The notes: generated from the letters alone by a model not told the origin. A stretch of DNA of 64,000 bases from an uncultured Erythrobacter sp. (GCF_947502395.1 NZ_CANMZM010000003.1:648709-712708); one strand, 5' to 3'. Positions 20,244 to 29,050 are shown, counted from the first letter of the stretch. Numbers and translations: made by a program.

Positions 20244-21236
20244 ATGTTAAAATGGGCTGGTTTTCTGAAGGCGGCGACGGCGGCGGCTGTGTCGCTTGGT
20301 GTGACGCAAGCTGTTCATGCAGAGACGATCACAGTTGAGGGCGTATATGCCGCGCGTGTCGATATGCCCGCCAGCATCGAGCTTGTTCTGATTGATCGCT
20401 TTGAGGGCGAGCTTGGACAGGATTTGGAGATTGCCCTGATAGACGCGCTTGGCAACGTCTTCATCCGAGGCGAGCCCTATCTTGACCTGATCACTCCCAA
20501 TGCTCTCTCCATCGCCGTGGTCGAGGTTGAGGGCAATGATGGCATCGTCACTACCCGATCGTTGGCCCCAGATGCAGAGCTTCGCGGCACGGTTCGCAGT
20601 GAAGTGATCGAACAGTGGAGCGATCCCAAGATTGAGCGCGAATGCGTTGCGCGCGATGAGGACGACAAATGCATCGAACGGCGTGAGATAAAGATCGAAT
20701 GCCGCAAGCTTTCTGTGCGGGTTGATCCTCGCCTACTGCTCACTGGCTCGGGTGGAGAACAGCTCTACTCACAAACAGAATCGCGATTTATTGAGGAGCG
20801 ATTCTGTGCCGATCACGATGATGTCCTATCAAGCCTTGATATGGAAAATCGGCTGATCAACGACCTCGCAGATGACATTCGCCGCGATTTGGCACCTAGG
20901 GAATCTCGCCAAGAGATCCGCGTGATGGAACGCCGGAAGAACCTCCGCAAAGAGGATCGCAGACTGTTTCGAAATGCGGTGAAAGCGACTGATGAGAGTG
21001 TCACGGCCGCTTGTGAGGGCTTTCAAGCGCTCGAAGCGACCAATCCTGAGCACGTCTCGGTCCTGTTCAACATCGGCCTTTGCCACGAAAGCTCAGGTGA
21101 GCTGAACGCGGCGCTTGATTACTATGCCCGCGCCCTCACTGCGGATCCTGGGCGCGATTATCCCACAGATGGCCTTCGCAGGGTCCGCAGCCGGATCCGC
21201 GCCGAAGATCACTTGGCGCAGCGCGCATCGGTCTAG
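20241..21236 (+). CDS. exported TPR-containing protein of unknown function
   Basis: 331 residues. A signal peptide (about 1-28, cleavage after VHA) is followed by a domain of about 190 residues that I do not recognise, with six cysteines in two clusters (ECVARDEDDKCIERREIKIEC and the later FC). A charged helical linker and one or two TPR-like repeats near the end (FNIGLCHESSGELNAALDYYARAL) follow. It is predicted periplasmic. The start is GTG 20241 or ATG 20244, both directly downstream of the run AGGGGG, which is embedded in the hairpin at 20197-20243. It is the last gene before a convergent hydrolase gene, with a 4-base overlap at the 3' ends. Confidence 0.78.
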   Translation: MMLKWAGFLKAATAAAVSLGVTQAVHAETITVEGVYAARVDMPASIELVLIDRFEGELGQDLEIALIDALGNVFIRGEPYLDLITPNALSIAVVEVEGNDGIVTTRSLAPDAELRGTVRSEVIEQWSDPKIERECVARDEDDKCIERREIKIECRKLSVRVDPRLLLTGSGGEQLYSQTESRFIEERFCADHDDVLSSLDMENRLINDLADDIRRDLAPRESRQEIRVMERRKNLRKEDRRLFRNAVKATDESVTAACEGFQALEATNPEHVSVLFNIGLCHESSGELNAALDYYARALTADPGRDYPTDGLRRVRSRIRAEDHLAQRASV

Positions 21237-22246
21237 CCGCTCTCTAATCCTGCCAGGAAGGCCTCCACGTTGCGGCCAAGAGCGTCGATATTGTAGCCGC
21301 CCTCCATCACGGTGACTGCGGGGAGATCGAGCGTAGCTATGAGCGAGCCGATGCGGCTCATGTCAATAGTAGTCAGTTCGAATGCCGAGATAGGGTCCGC
21401 CTCAAATGTGTCGGCGCCGTAACTGATCACGAGGAACTTCGCTCCGAAACCTGAAATCACCTCCAAAGCTCTCTCCAAAGTTGGTCCATACTGCTCCCAA
21501 GTCGTCCCACGCGCCAGCGGCTGGTTGAAGGTTGTCCCTTTGCCGTCACCCTCGCCAGTTTCGTCAGCGTGTCCCCAAAAATAGGGGTAATCCGTCTTTG
21601 GATCGGCGTGGATCGAGGCAAACAGCACGTCGCCGCGATTGTAGAATATGTCCTGCGTTCCATTGCCATGGTGGTAGTCGACGTCGAGCACAGCCACCGG
21701 ACCGAGCCCCCGATTGATCGCCGCTTGCGCAGCGATTGCGGCATTGTTGAGGTAGCAATACCCGCCGTAGTAGTCGGTGCCGGAGTGGTGGCCGGGCGGT
21801 CGGCACAACGCGAAGGCCTGGTTCTCGCCGACTGTTACCGCATTCAATGCACTCAAGGCGGTCTGTGCGCCCCAATACGCTGCCTCCCAAGTACCGCTAG
21901 CAATCGGCGTCGCTGCATCAAAACCATAAGCGCCGAGCTTTCCATCGATCCGCGTAAGATCGAGTTTGCGACGGTGCACGGCTGGGAAGGCATAGCCGAT
22001 CGCGTCCCCCTCCCGGCCCGCAGCCAGCCAATCGTCATACGCGGTCTGCAAAAACGCGACGTAGTCAGTATCATGCACAGCCAAAATCGGCTCAATCCCT
22101 TGATCGTTCGGTTCTTCGACCGCACCAATCGCGTCGAGCATCGAGTCTACCCGAGCAGGACTCTCGGCAAAGTCCGTCCACTCGCCATTGTTGAGCTCGC
22201 GTAAAGGGGCATGGGCGGTTTGACGTTTGGAAAAGAAGCGTTTCAT
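21233..22246 (-). CDS. histone deacetylase superfamily hydrolase (acetylpolyamine amidohydrolase-like)
   Basis: 337 residues with the zinc-dependent deacetylase core: CRPPGHHSGTDYYGGYCYLN (tandem histidines of the charge relay), then LDVDYHHGNGTQDIFY (zinc ligands Asp and His) and ISYGADTFEADP (second zinc Asp). The last segment replaces the more common GFDAHxxDP with GADTFEADP. The C-terminal MEGGYNIDALG is also family-typical. Bacterial members deacetylate polyamines or small amides, and the substrate here is unknown. No partner genes are near. Confidence 0.9.
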   Translation of the reverse strand: MKRFFSKRQTAHAPLRELNNGEWTDFAESPARVDSMLDAIGAVEEPNDQGIEPILAVHDTDYVAFLQTAYDDWLAAGREGDAIGYAFPAVHRRKLDLTRIDGKLGAYGFDAATPIASGTWEAAYWGAQTALSALNAVTVGENQAFALCRPPGHHSGTDYYGGYCYLNNAAIAAQAAINRGLGPVAVLDVDYHHGNGTQDIFYNRGDVLFASIHADPKTDYPYFWGHADETGEGDGKGTTFNQPLARGTTWEQYGPTLERALEVISGFGAKFLVISYGADTFEADPISAFELTTIDMSRIGSLIATLDLPAVTVMEGGYNIDALGRNVEAFLAGLESG

Positions 22247-22316
22247 GTAGGTTCTGCTCGCATTGAGGGGGCTCGGCCCTAGTAACCACTATGAATGCCC
22301 ACGCGAAAGAGAGATT

Positions 22317-23099
22317 ATGAGCCTCAACCGCCGATTGTTTCTCGCCGCCAGTCTTGCGATTTCACTCGTGTCGCCGTCACTGCTGGGATGCTCCGCGGAA
22401 GCAGAGCCAGGCCCTCCCAAGACCAAGCTTTATGTAATGGGTGTGCTCCATTCGACGCACTTGGAATCGGAAGATTATTCGCTCGAAGTGCTCGAAGCAG
22501 CGATCCGCAGGGCCGCGCCCGACGTAATCCTCACAGAAATCCCGCCGGATCGGATCGATCAAGCGATCACAAGCTTTCAGGAGACTGGCGAAATCGACGA
22601 ACCCCGTACGCGGGTCTTTCCTGAGTACACTGAGGTTGTGTTTCCATTGAGCCGGGAACTGGACTTTCAAATTGTCGGAACAGCTGGCTGGACCCGAGAG
22701 ATCGCTGACAATCGCCGGGTTGCTCTCCAACGCATTCAGGGCAACCCTGCCCGCGCTGAGGAATGGGCCGAACATCGCGCCGCCAGCCGCCAGTTTGGGC
22801 GAGACTTGCGGGGCAGGGGGCGCGACCCGCTGTTTATCCATACGCCGGAATACGATGCTCTCGTGAAGGCGGGGCGCACACCGTATCAGGAGCACTTCGA
22901 TGCCGATCTTGGACCCGGCGGTTGGACGCAGATCAACAAGGCCCACACTGACCTGATCAACGCCGAGCTCGACAAAATCAGCGGGCAGGGATTCACCGCT
23001 CTCGTTACCTTTGGATCAGCGCATAAATACAAGATATTAGAGAGTATCGAGGCGCGCGACGATATCGAATTGCTTGATACACGCGTGTTGTTTGAGTGA
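22317..23099 (+). CDS. lipoprotein with a TraB/Tiki-like fold pattern, function unknown
   Basis: 260 residues. The N-terminus (MSLNRRLFLAASLAIS...) ends in a lipobox LLGC with the lipidated cysteine at residue 25. After it come GVLHSTH (GxxH, His45), VILTEIPPD (conserved acidic position) and, near the C-terminus, FGSAHKYK (GxxH, His236). A pair of GxxH motifs bracketing a Glu is the hallmark of the TraB/GumN/Tiki superfamily; overall similarity is weak and this call is inference. The start at ATG 22317 is preceded by GAGAG. The frame is open 18 codons upstream. Confidence 0.65.
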   Translation: MSLNRRLFLAASLAISLVSPSLLGCSAEAEPGPPKTKLYVMGVLHSTHLESEDYSLEVLEAAIRRAAPDVILTEIPPDRIDQAITSFQETGEIDEPRTRVFPEYTEVVFPLSRELDFQIVGTAGWTREIADNRRVALQRIQGNPARAEEWAEHRAASRQFGRDLRGRGRDPLFIHTPEYDALVKAGRTPYQEHFDADLGPGGWTQINKAHTDLINAELDKISGQGFTALVTFGSAHKYKILESIEARDDIELLDTRVLFE

Positions 23100-23111
23100 G
23101 GGGCACATGTA

Positions 23112-23516
23112 ATGCGCTTGATTGAGAATGTTACCTACTGGATTGCCACTGCCTTGATGGGCGCACTGATGCTGTTCGCGGTGCAGATGTATCTTCGTAA
23201 CCCAGGGGCCATTGCCAGCGTGTTCGAGAGCTATTCCTACCCTGGATATGTTGTTTATCCGCTTGCAGGTGCCAAAGCGGTCGCCTTTCTGGTGATTGCT
23301 CTCAACCGCTGGCGCAACCTCAAAGACATCGCTTACGGCGCGTTCTTCATCAATCTGGTGATGGCGACTTACGCTCATATCAACGCGGGCGAGACACCGA
23401 TCCATGCCTATGTCGGGCTGATCGCGGTGCCATTATCCTACATCTTGAGCAATCGTGTTCGCGGTGAGCCTTCGCGTGATGCTTTCTTGCTGCGAGCCCG
23501 TGATGTGGATCGATAA
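23112..23516 (+). CDS. small DoxX-like membrane protein
   Basis: 134 residues with four hydrophobic segments (about 8-28, 46-64, 74-90, 98-112) and a basic cytoplasmic tail. The YPGYVVYPLAGAKAVAFLVI segment resembles DoxX/DoxD-family four-helix proteins. Function unknown. It starts 12 bases after the TraB-like lipoprotein gene, so the two are likely cotranscribed. Confidence 0.75.
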   Translation: MRLIENVTYWIATALMGALMLFAVQMYLRNPGAIASVFESYSYPGYVVYPLAGAKAVAFLVIALNRWRNLKDIAYGAFFINLVMATYAHINAGETPIHAYVGLIAVPLSYILSNRVRGEPSRDAFLLRARDVDR

Positions 23517-23609
23517 ATACCAAAGTCTGCATCTTGACTTGCGCTCATTACAACCGACCTCTAGGGGCAAAGGATAAGTTTCAAACCCCACAGTTTAAGA
23601 GGGATAAAC

Positions 23610-23846
23610 ATGAGCGATACTGCAACCCGCGTGCAGAAGATTGTCGTCGAGCATCTCGGCGTCGAAGGTGATAAAGTTACTCAGGAAGCAAGCTTCATCG
23701 ATGATCTGGGCGCAGACAGCCTCGATATCGTTGAGCTCGTAATGGCTTTCGAAGAAGAGTTTGGTGTGGAAATTCCCGATGATGCGGCTGAAAAGATCGC
23801 AACCGTTGGCGATGCGACCAAATTTATCGAAGAAACACAGAGCTAA
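23610..23846 (+). CDS. acpP: acyl carrier protein
   Basis: 78-residue carrier of fatty acid synthesis intermediates. The phosphopantetheine attachment motif [18 protein letters not shown] holds the modified serine. It is strongly acidic with the usual four-helix length. A TTGACT element near 23534 may belong to its promoter, but the -10 is poor. Two hairpins lie between it and fabF (23890-23964). Confidence 0.98.
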   Translation: MSDTATRVQKIVVEHLGVEGDKVTQEASFIDDLGADSLDIVELVMAFEEEFGVEIPDDAAEKIATVGDATKFIEETQS

Positions 23847-23889
23847 ATTTCAACAGGGTTAAGCCCAGAGGGGCTGATGCCTTCAGATT

Positions 23890-23964
23890 GCCTGTCGGAT
23901 GATAGGTGACTGACCGACAGGCCCGGGCCCTTTTCAAAAGGGCCGCCGGGCCTGTAGTGTTTTT
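23890..23964 (+). terminator. double hairpin between acpP and fabF (attenuator-like)
   Basis: The first hairpin is GCCTGTCGG (23890-23898) with CCGACAGGC (23914-23922). The second is GGCCCTTTT (23926-23934) with AAAAGGGCC (23936-23944), extended by an outer GCCCGG/CCGGGC pair (23921-23926 and 23946-23951). It is followed by GTGTTTTT (to 23964). The two stems abut and share bases, so they may form alternatively. This could terminate part of transcription and keep acpP mRNA above fabF. Confidence 0.65.
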
Positions 23965-24008
23965 GGGATCAATTTATGCAACGCCCTTGGACGGGCATGG
24001 AGTGTTGA

Positions 24009-25268
24009 ATGCGCCGTGTTGTTGTCACCGGTCTGGGTCTTGTCACACCGCTTGGCGGGGATGTGGAGACCTCTTGGAAAAACCTCATCGCGGGCGAAAG
24101 CGGGGCGGGTCCGATCACCCGTTTTGAGCCTGAGGGGCAGAAATGCACTATCGCTTGCGAGGTAAAGGGCGAGGACCACCCATGGGGTTTTGATGCGGAC
24201 AAGCGCGTTGATGGCAAGATTCAGCGCCAAGTGGACCCCTTCATTGTCTTTGGCATTGATGCAGCTGGACAGGCTCTAGAAGACGCTGGCCTGACCGACC
24301 TTTCAGACGAAGAGAAGGAGCGCGTTGGCTGCTCCATCGGTGCTGGCATTGGTGGTCTGCCAGGGATCGAGAAAGAATCGGTCAATCTGCATGAGCGTGG
24401 CCCGGGCCGGGTTTCCCCGCACTTTGTTCACGGCCGGCTGATCAATCTGGTCACGGGTCAGGTGCAGATCAAATACGGCTTTATGGGCCCCAACCATGCG
24501 GTTGTGACGGCGTGCTCAACCGGTGCACACTCAATCGGCGATGCCGCGCGCATGATCGCAATGGATGATGCAGACATTATGGTCGCGGGCGGCGCAGAGA
24601 GCACTGTGAATCCACTCGGGATCGCTGGCTTTGCACAAGCACGCGCGCTCAACACCAGCTTTAACGACCGCCCGACCGAGGCGAGCCGTCCCTATGACAA
24701 AGACCGCGAGGGCTTTGTGATGGGCGAGGGAGCTGGTGTTGTGATCCTCGAAGAATATGAGCACGCGAAGGCACGCGGCGCGAAAATCTATGCCGAAGTG
24801 ACCGGTTATGGCCTGTCGGGCGATGCCTATCATGTCACTGCACCGCATCCTGAGGGCAAAGGTGCTGAGCTGGCGATGCGCATGGCTTTGAAGAAGGCAG
24901 GGCTTGGTCCGGGCGATATCGATTATGTGAACGCGCATGGCACCTCGACCATGGCTGACACGATTGAACTTGCCGCAGTGAAGCGCGTTCTGGGTGAAGG
25001 GCTCTCCGGTGCCTCGATGAGCTCTACCAAGAGCGCGATCGGTCACCTTTTGGGCGGTGCTGGCGCTGTGGAAGCGGTGTTCTGTATCCTTGCCATGCGC
25101 GATCAGATCGTTCCGCCCACGCTCAATCTGCACAATCCAGATGAAGGCACTGAAGGCATCGATCTTGTGCCTTTGAAAGCGAAGAAGCGTGAAGTGAAAG
25201 CTGTGCTCAACAACAGCTTCGGGTTTGGCGGGACTAACGCTTCGATCATCATGCAGAAGGTCGACTAG
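24009..25268 (+). CDS. fabF: beta-ketoacyl-ACP synthase II
   Basis: Condensing enzyme of type II fatty acid synthesis, 419 residues. Thiolase fold with the catalytic Cys in VTACSTGAHSIGDAA, and His residues in NAHGTSTMADTIE and KSAIGHLLGGAGA. The N-terminal MRRVVVTGLGLVTPLGG is typical. It lies 162 bases after acpP, the standard order. mltG follows after 4 bases. Confidence 0.97.
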   Translation: MRRVVVTGLGLVTPLGGDVETSWKNLIAGESGAGPITRFEPEGQKCTIACEVKGEDHPWGFDADKRVDGKIQRQVDPFIVFGIDAAGQALEDAGLTDLSDEEKERVGCSIGAGIGGLPGIEKESVNLHERGPGRVSPHFVHGRLINLVTGQVQIKYGFMGPNHAVVTACSTGAHSIGDAARMIAMDDADIMVAGGAESTVNPLGIAGFAQARALNTSFNDRPTEASRPYDKDREGFVMGEGAGVVILEEYEHAKARGAKIYAEVTGYGLSGDAYHVTAPHPEGKGAELAMRMALKKAGLGPGDIDYVNAHGTSTMADTIELAAVKRVLGEGLSGASMSSTKSAIGHLLGGAGAVEAVFCILAMRDQIVPPTLNLHNPDEGTEGIDLVPLKAKKREVKAVLNNSFGFGGTNASIIMQKVD

Positions 25269-25272
25269 GCGC

Positions 25273-26244
25273 ATGAAAGCGCTCGGCTGGGTCGTCGGGC
25301 TGGGTCTTGCGGTTTTCGCCGCAGGGGCTCTCCTGCTTGGCACCACGCTGATGGGTCAAGCCAAGGTAGAGGCGGAAACGCCCTTCCTGATCCCCGCAGG
25401 CTCATCGCTGACCTCTGTGGCGCAAAATTTGGAAGAGGCAGGTCACATTACGTCGGCGGACGGGTTCTTGCTCTCTGCGCGTATCTTCGGCTCTTCCGAC
25501 CCCATTCAGGCGGGCGAGTTTGAGCTAAAGCCCGGTATGAGCCAAGGTGACATCTTGAAGATGTTTCAATCCGGCGATGTCATCCGCCGCTTCATCACGA
25601 TCCCCGAAGGCATGCCCAGCGTGCTCGTGTGGGAGCGGTTGATGGCAGAGGAATTGCTCACGGGCGAGGTGGACGTGCCTCTCGAGGGTTCGATCTTGCC
25701 CGATACCTATTCCTATGAGCGCGGCCAATCACGCGCGAGCCTCATCGAGCAGATGCAAGGCGCGATGGATCTCTATTTGGCGGAAGCTTGGGTAGAGCGC
25801 AGCGAGAACACCGCAGTCGACACCATGCGCGACGCACTGATCCTTGCAAGTGTGGTTGAGAAGGAAGTGGGCACTGCTGCGGAACGTCGTACTGTCGCAG
25901 GGTTGTATTCGAACCGGGTGCGTACCGGCATGATGCTTCAGGCCGATCCCACCATCATCTATCCCATCACCAAGGGTAAGCCGCTGGGCCGCCGCATTCG
26001 CCAGTCGGAGATCGCTGCGGTGAACGGATATAACACCTACACCAAGGTTGGCCTGCCCGATGGTCCGATCACCAATCCGGGACGCGAGACCATTGCAGCG
26101 GTGCTCAATCCGGAGGTTCACAACTACCTCTTTATGGTGGCCGATGGCACCGGCGGGCATGAGTTTAATGAGACGCTGGCCGGGCATAATGAAGCCGTGG
26201 GCCGCTGGTTCGCCTTGCGCAGGCAACGCGGCGAGATGGATTAG
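25273..26244 (+). CDS. mltG: endolytic murein transglycosylase (YceG family)
   Basis: Cleaves nascent peptidoglycan glycan strands at the inner membrane. 323 residues: one N-terminal membrane helix (about 4-24), a LysM-like region (about 35-110) and the YceG catalytic domain with the conserved SVVEKEVGTAAERRTVAGLY segment (catalytic Glu), LQADPTIIY and the final YLFMVADGTGGHEF. The start is placed at ATG 25273, immediately after fabF; upstream in-frame sequence is inside fabF. The fabF-mltG order is common in proteobacteria. Confidence 0.95.
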   Translation: MKALGWVVGLGLAVFAAGALLLGTTLMGQAKVEAETPFLIPAGSSLTSVAQNLEEAGHITSADGFLLSARIFGSSDPIQAGEFELKPGMSQGDILKMFQSGDVIRRFITIPEGMPSVLVWERLMAEELLTGEVDVPLEGSILPDTYSYERGQSRASLIEQMQGAMDLYLAEAWVERSENTAVDTMRDALILASVVEKEVGTAAERRTVAGLYSNRVRTGMMLQADPTIIYPITKGKPLGRRIRQSEIAAVNGYNTYTKVGLPDGPITNPGRETIAAVLNPEVHNYLFMVADGTGGHEFNETLAGHNEAVGRWFALRRQRGEMD

Positions 26245-26252
26245 CTCTGGCC

Positions 26253-26771
26253 GTGGCGAGACCCTTTATTGTCGCTGCGACGCTTCCTCCCGACATCCAA
26301 AGCTGGGCAGAGGGTCTGCGCCGTGCGCACTACCCGCCCGAGCGCAATCATTTGCATGCTCACGTGACCATGTTCCACTCCTTCGCGCCTTCGCTGTTTG
26401 AGGAGCTCAAGGACTACCTCCCCATGGTGGCTCGCGAGTTCGCGGCACCTGATGGGGCGGTCACCGGGGTAATGGACCTTGGCAAGGGCACCGCTATCGC
26501 GCTTCAGAGCGAACCCCTGCTTGCCTTGCGTGCGTTAATCGCAGAGCACTTTCACGGCAATCTTACGGCCCAAGACCTCTACGAACCGCGCCCCCACATC
26601 ACGATCCAGAACAAGGTAACCAAAAGCGAGGCGCGCGCGCTTCAAGCTAAGCTCGCCCCGACAATCGAGCTGCGCCGCTTTGCTTTTCCAGCTTTGGAGT
26701 TACACCTGTATCAAGGCGGCCCTTGGGATCTAATCAAGACTTGCGCGTTTCGTGGAAGCGAGTGTTTGTAG
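26253..26771 (+). CDS. 2'-5' RNA ligase family (2H phosphoesterase) protein
   Basis: 172 residues with the two HxT motifs of the 2H phosphoesterase superfamily, HVTMFH (about residue 31) and HITIQN (about 113). Members act on 2',3'-cyclic phosphate ends or related substrates, and the natural substrate here is unknown. GTG start 8 bases after mltG, suggesting a shared transcript. Confidence 0.88.
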   Translation: MARPFIVAATLPPDIQSWAEGLRRAHYPPERNHLHAHVTMFHSFAPSLFEELKDYLPMVAREFAAPDGAVTGVMDLGKGTAIALQSEPLLALRALIAEHFHGNLTAQDLYEPRPHITIQNKVTKSEARALQAKLAPTIELRRFAFPALELHLYQGGPWDLIKTCAFRGSECL

Positions 26772-26821
26772 TATAACTAGGAAATCGGTTGGACCTCAAT
26801 AGAGGGTTTAGGGGTAACTGC

Positions 26822-27487
26822 ATGGAATTGAGCGCCGTTTTTGGTTGGATGGCAGCGGCCACGCTGATTGCCGCAGTGCTGGCCCATCAGGTGCGCTCGA
26901 TGCGCATTTTCCTATTGGCTGGTGGCGTGTGTGCTGCTGTACATTTTGTGGTTACTGACGGGCAGGGTCCTGAATTCTACGCAGCGATCGCATTTGTGGC
27001 TGTGAATGCGGCGCGCCTGTACCAATTGTGGGCGCGTGCGCGCGGTGGATCAATGACCCGTGAAGAGCAGGAATTGTTCGACCATGTGATGCGGATCGAG
27101 GATCCGTCGAAACAAAATCGGCTGCGCGACCTGATGCAATGGCGGGATGTCGAAGCCGGTGAGGTCCTCATCGAGCAGAACCAGATTGACCCGCCGCTGA
27201 TCTACATTGCAACGGGCCGGGCCTCAATCAAGCGCGACGGGCAATTGGTCAATGAATGCGGCGCGGGCGAATTTGTGGGTGAGATAAGCCATATTTCGGG
27301 TGAAGGGGCAAGCGCCACCGTGGCGGTGGTTCTGCCTATGCGCATGGCTCAACTTGACCGTGATGCACTTGCGCAATTGACTCAAAGTCTGCCTGAGATC
27401 GGCCGCGCGGTGGACAGCGCTTTTAACCGCAGTTTGGCTGTCAAAGTCATCCGAATGAATGAAGCGATCGAAGAAGCGCAAAACTGA
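26822..27487 (+). CDS. Popeye-like membrane protein with a cyclic-nucleotide-binding-type domain
   Basis: 221 residues. Three short hydrophobic segments (about 5-22, 30-46, 52-68) are followed by a beta-roll domain (about 95-190) with GEVLIEQNQ and GEFVGEIS, the layout of cyclic nucleotide-binding/Popeye domains. The phosphate-binding cassette arginine is not evident (GEISHISGEGASATV), so nucleotide binding is doubtful. Start at ATG 26822 (MELSAVFGW), preceded by GGGG. Confidence 0.75.
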   Translation: MELSAVFGWMAAATLIAAVLAHQVRSMRIFLLAGGVCAAVHFVVTDGQGPEFYAAIAFVAVNAARLYQLWARARGGSMTREEQELFDHVMRIEDPSKQNRLRDLMQWRDVEAGEVLIEQNQIDPPLIYIATGRASIKRDGQLVNECGAGEFVGEISHISGEGASATVAVVLPMRMAQLDRDALAQLTQSLPEIGRAVDSAFNRSLAVKVIRMNEAIEEAQN

Positions 27488-27586
27488 GGTTGACCAAGGG
27501 GACCACCCGCCCTAAATCGCGCGCTCGCTTGAGGCGATAGTCTCGCGATTCCTGTTTGGTGTTGAACCAATGGGAACCCTTTTTGG

Positions 27587-27663
27587 GGCGGAGTAGCTCA
27601 GGTGGTTAGAGCAGCGGAATCATAATCCGCGTGTCGGGGGTTCAAGTCCCTCCTCCGCTACCA
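27587..27663 (+). tRNA. tRNA with CAT anticodon, probably tRNA-Met (elongator)
   Basis: A full cloverleaf can be drawn: acceptor GGCGGAG/CTCCGCT (with a G1-U72 wobble), D stem GCTC/GAGC, anticodon stem GCGGA/TCCGC with loop ATCATAA (anticodon CAT), T stem GGGGG/CCCTC with TTCAAGT, and an encoded CCA. It is not an initiator, because the three G-C pairs next to the anticodon are missing. It could instead be the lysidine-modified tRNA-Ile2, which shares the anticodon. Confidence 0.93.
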
Positions 27664-27740
27664 CATTTCGTCGTCGAAATAAGCCAAGCGTCCTTTGGAC
27701 CTCCCGGCGAAGTAGGAGCTCAAGGTTTGACGTTTACATT

Positions 27741-27775
27741 TAGTTCGTATAGGAACAAAATAGTTCGTATGTGAA
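27741..27775 (+). promoter_or_regulatory. tandem operator candidates upstream of marR-type gene
   Basis: The decamer TAGTTCGTAT occurs twice exactly 20 bp apart (27741-27750 and 27761-27770). Each copy starts an imperfect palindrome GTTC-N6-GAA(C/T) (27743-27756 and 27763-27776). They lie just after a TTGACG element (27727-27732) and 9 bases before the gene. Likely autoregulatory binding sites of the MarR-type protein. Confidence 0.6.
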
Positions 27776-27784
27776 TTAAATGTG

Positions 27785-28255
27785 ATGACTTCTCCAAAAG
27801 TCTTTTACCTGCTGCAGAAAGCGCATAGCGCGTTATTCCGAGCGTCCGATGGTTTCCTCAAAGAACACACTGGACTTTCCTCGTCACAACAAGCTGTCCT
27901 GCTTTTGCTGCGCAAAGAGGGTGACCTTCAAATTTCGGTCATCGCCGACCATCTTGGCATGAGCAGGTCGAGCCTAAGCGGCCTCATCGATCGCATGTCG
28001 GCGAAGGGCCTCGTCACAAGGCGACCCAATGACGCTGACGGCCGAAGCTTTGAAATTCACATCGAGGAGGCGGGCCTGCAATTGGTTGGTGCCACTGTAC
28101 TCGATACCAAGCGAATGAATGCTGCGCTGCTTGAGCCTTTTTCTAACGAAGAGCGCGAGACCATAGAAAGATTCCTCACGCATGTGGCCATTAACGCCGA
28201 AACGATTGTGAAATCCAACAACTCCCATCCGACAAAGGAAACAGCCAAGTCATGA
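27785..28255 (+). CDS. MarR family transcriptional regulator
   Basis: 156 residues with the winged-helix MarR layout: helices around SSQQAVLLLLRKEGDLQISVIADHLGMSRSSLSGLIDRMSAKGLV and the wing VTRRPNDADGRSFE. It is probably a local repressor relieved by an aromatic or CoA-type ligand, judged from its coupling to catabolic genes. Start at ATG 27785 (GTG 27782 also possible). Its stop overlaps the crotonase start (ATGA). Confidence 0.93.
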   Translation: MTSPKVFYLLQKAHSALFRASDGFLKEHTGLSSSQQAVLLLLRKEGDLQISVIADHLGMSRSSLSGLIDRMSAKGLVTRRPNDADGRSFEIHIEEAGLQLVGATVLDTKRMNAALLEPFSNEERETIERFLTHVAINAETIVKSNNSHPTKETAKS

Positions 28256-29010
28256 CCGATCATATTCAGATATCCACCCAGGACCGCGTTACGTTTCTGA
28301 CGATTGCGCGGCCCGACAAGAAGAACGCGATTACGCAAGACATGTACGCGGCAATGGCAAAGGCCATTGAGGACTATGATCGCACAGACGACGCGCGTGC
28401 TTTTATCATCACCGGCGAGGGCGATATGTTCACAGCCGGGAACGATCTTCAGGATTTCTCGACCGACGATTCCGGCGATGCAGAGCCGCCCGTTGCCCGG
28501 TTCTTGCGCGCTGTCCGAGATTGTGAAAAGCCGCTCATTGCAGCAGTCAATGGCCCGGCAATCGGTGTTGGGCTGACGATGCTCCTGCATTGTGACCTCG
28601 TGTACGCCGCGCGCTCAGCGACGTTCGGAGCGCCGTTCGTCAAGCTAGGTCTCGTGCCTGAAGCAGCCTCGTCATTATTGCTCCCGGCTGCTGTCGGGAT
28701 GGCTGTGGCGAACGATATTCTGCTTGCTGGGCGGACGCTTACTGCAGATGAAGCGGTAAGTTTCGGTCTTGTCGCACGCGTCTTTGCTGACGATGAACTG
28801 GCAAGTGCGGTTCAGAAGATTGGGCAACATGTCGCCGCGTCTGCGCCCAATGCGCTTAAATTCTCGAAACAGCTGATCCGTGGCAATCGCACAGAGATTG
28901 AACAACAAATGGAGGACGAAGCGAAACTGTTTGTGGCTCAGCTCAAGTCGCCCGATTTTCGAGAAAGCGTTGCGGCGATGATGGAAAAACGCCAACCTGT
29001 ATATGCGTGA
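28252..29010 (+). CDS. enoyl-CoA hydratase/isomerase family protein
   Basis: 252 residues of crotonase fold. The FTAGNDLQDF oxyanion loop and AAVNGPAIGVGLTMLLHCDLV core are clear, and GLVPEAASSLLLP has a Glu at the second catalytic position. The first catalytic Glu of classical hydratases is not present in GVGLTMLLHCDL, so an isomerase-like activity (PaaG/Eci type) is more likely than hydration. It is translationally coupled to marR and followed by an SDR gene 40 bases on. Confidence 0.88.
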   Translation: MTDHIQISTQDRVTFLTIARPDKKNAITQDMYAAMAKAIEDYDRTDDARAFIITGEGDMFTAGNDLQDFSTDDSGDAEPPVARFLRAVRDCEKPLIAAVNGPAIGVGLTMLLHCDLVYAARSATFGAPFVKLGLVPEAASSLLLPAAVGMAVANDILLAGRTLTADEAVSFGLVARVFADDELASAVQKIGQHVAASAPNALKFSKQLIRGNRTEIEQQMEDEAKLFVAQLKSPDFRESVAAMMEKRQPVYA

Positions 29011-29050
29011 ACGTTTCGCTTGAGCGGACAAATAACTCACTAAAAGGTGA

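Noticed and set aside
27587..27663. Integration site of a mobile element at the tRNA 3' end
   Set aside because: No integrase gene or repeated tRNA 3' end was noticed downstream; the adjacent genes look like an ordinary operon.
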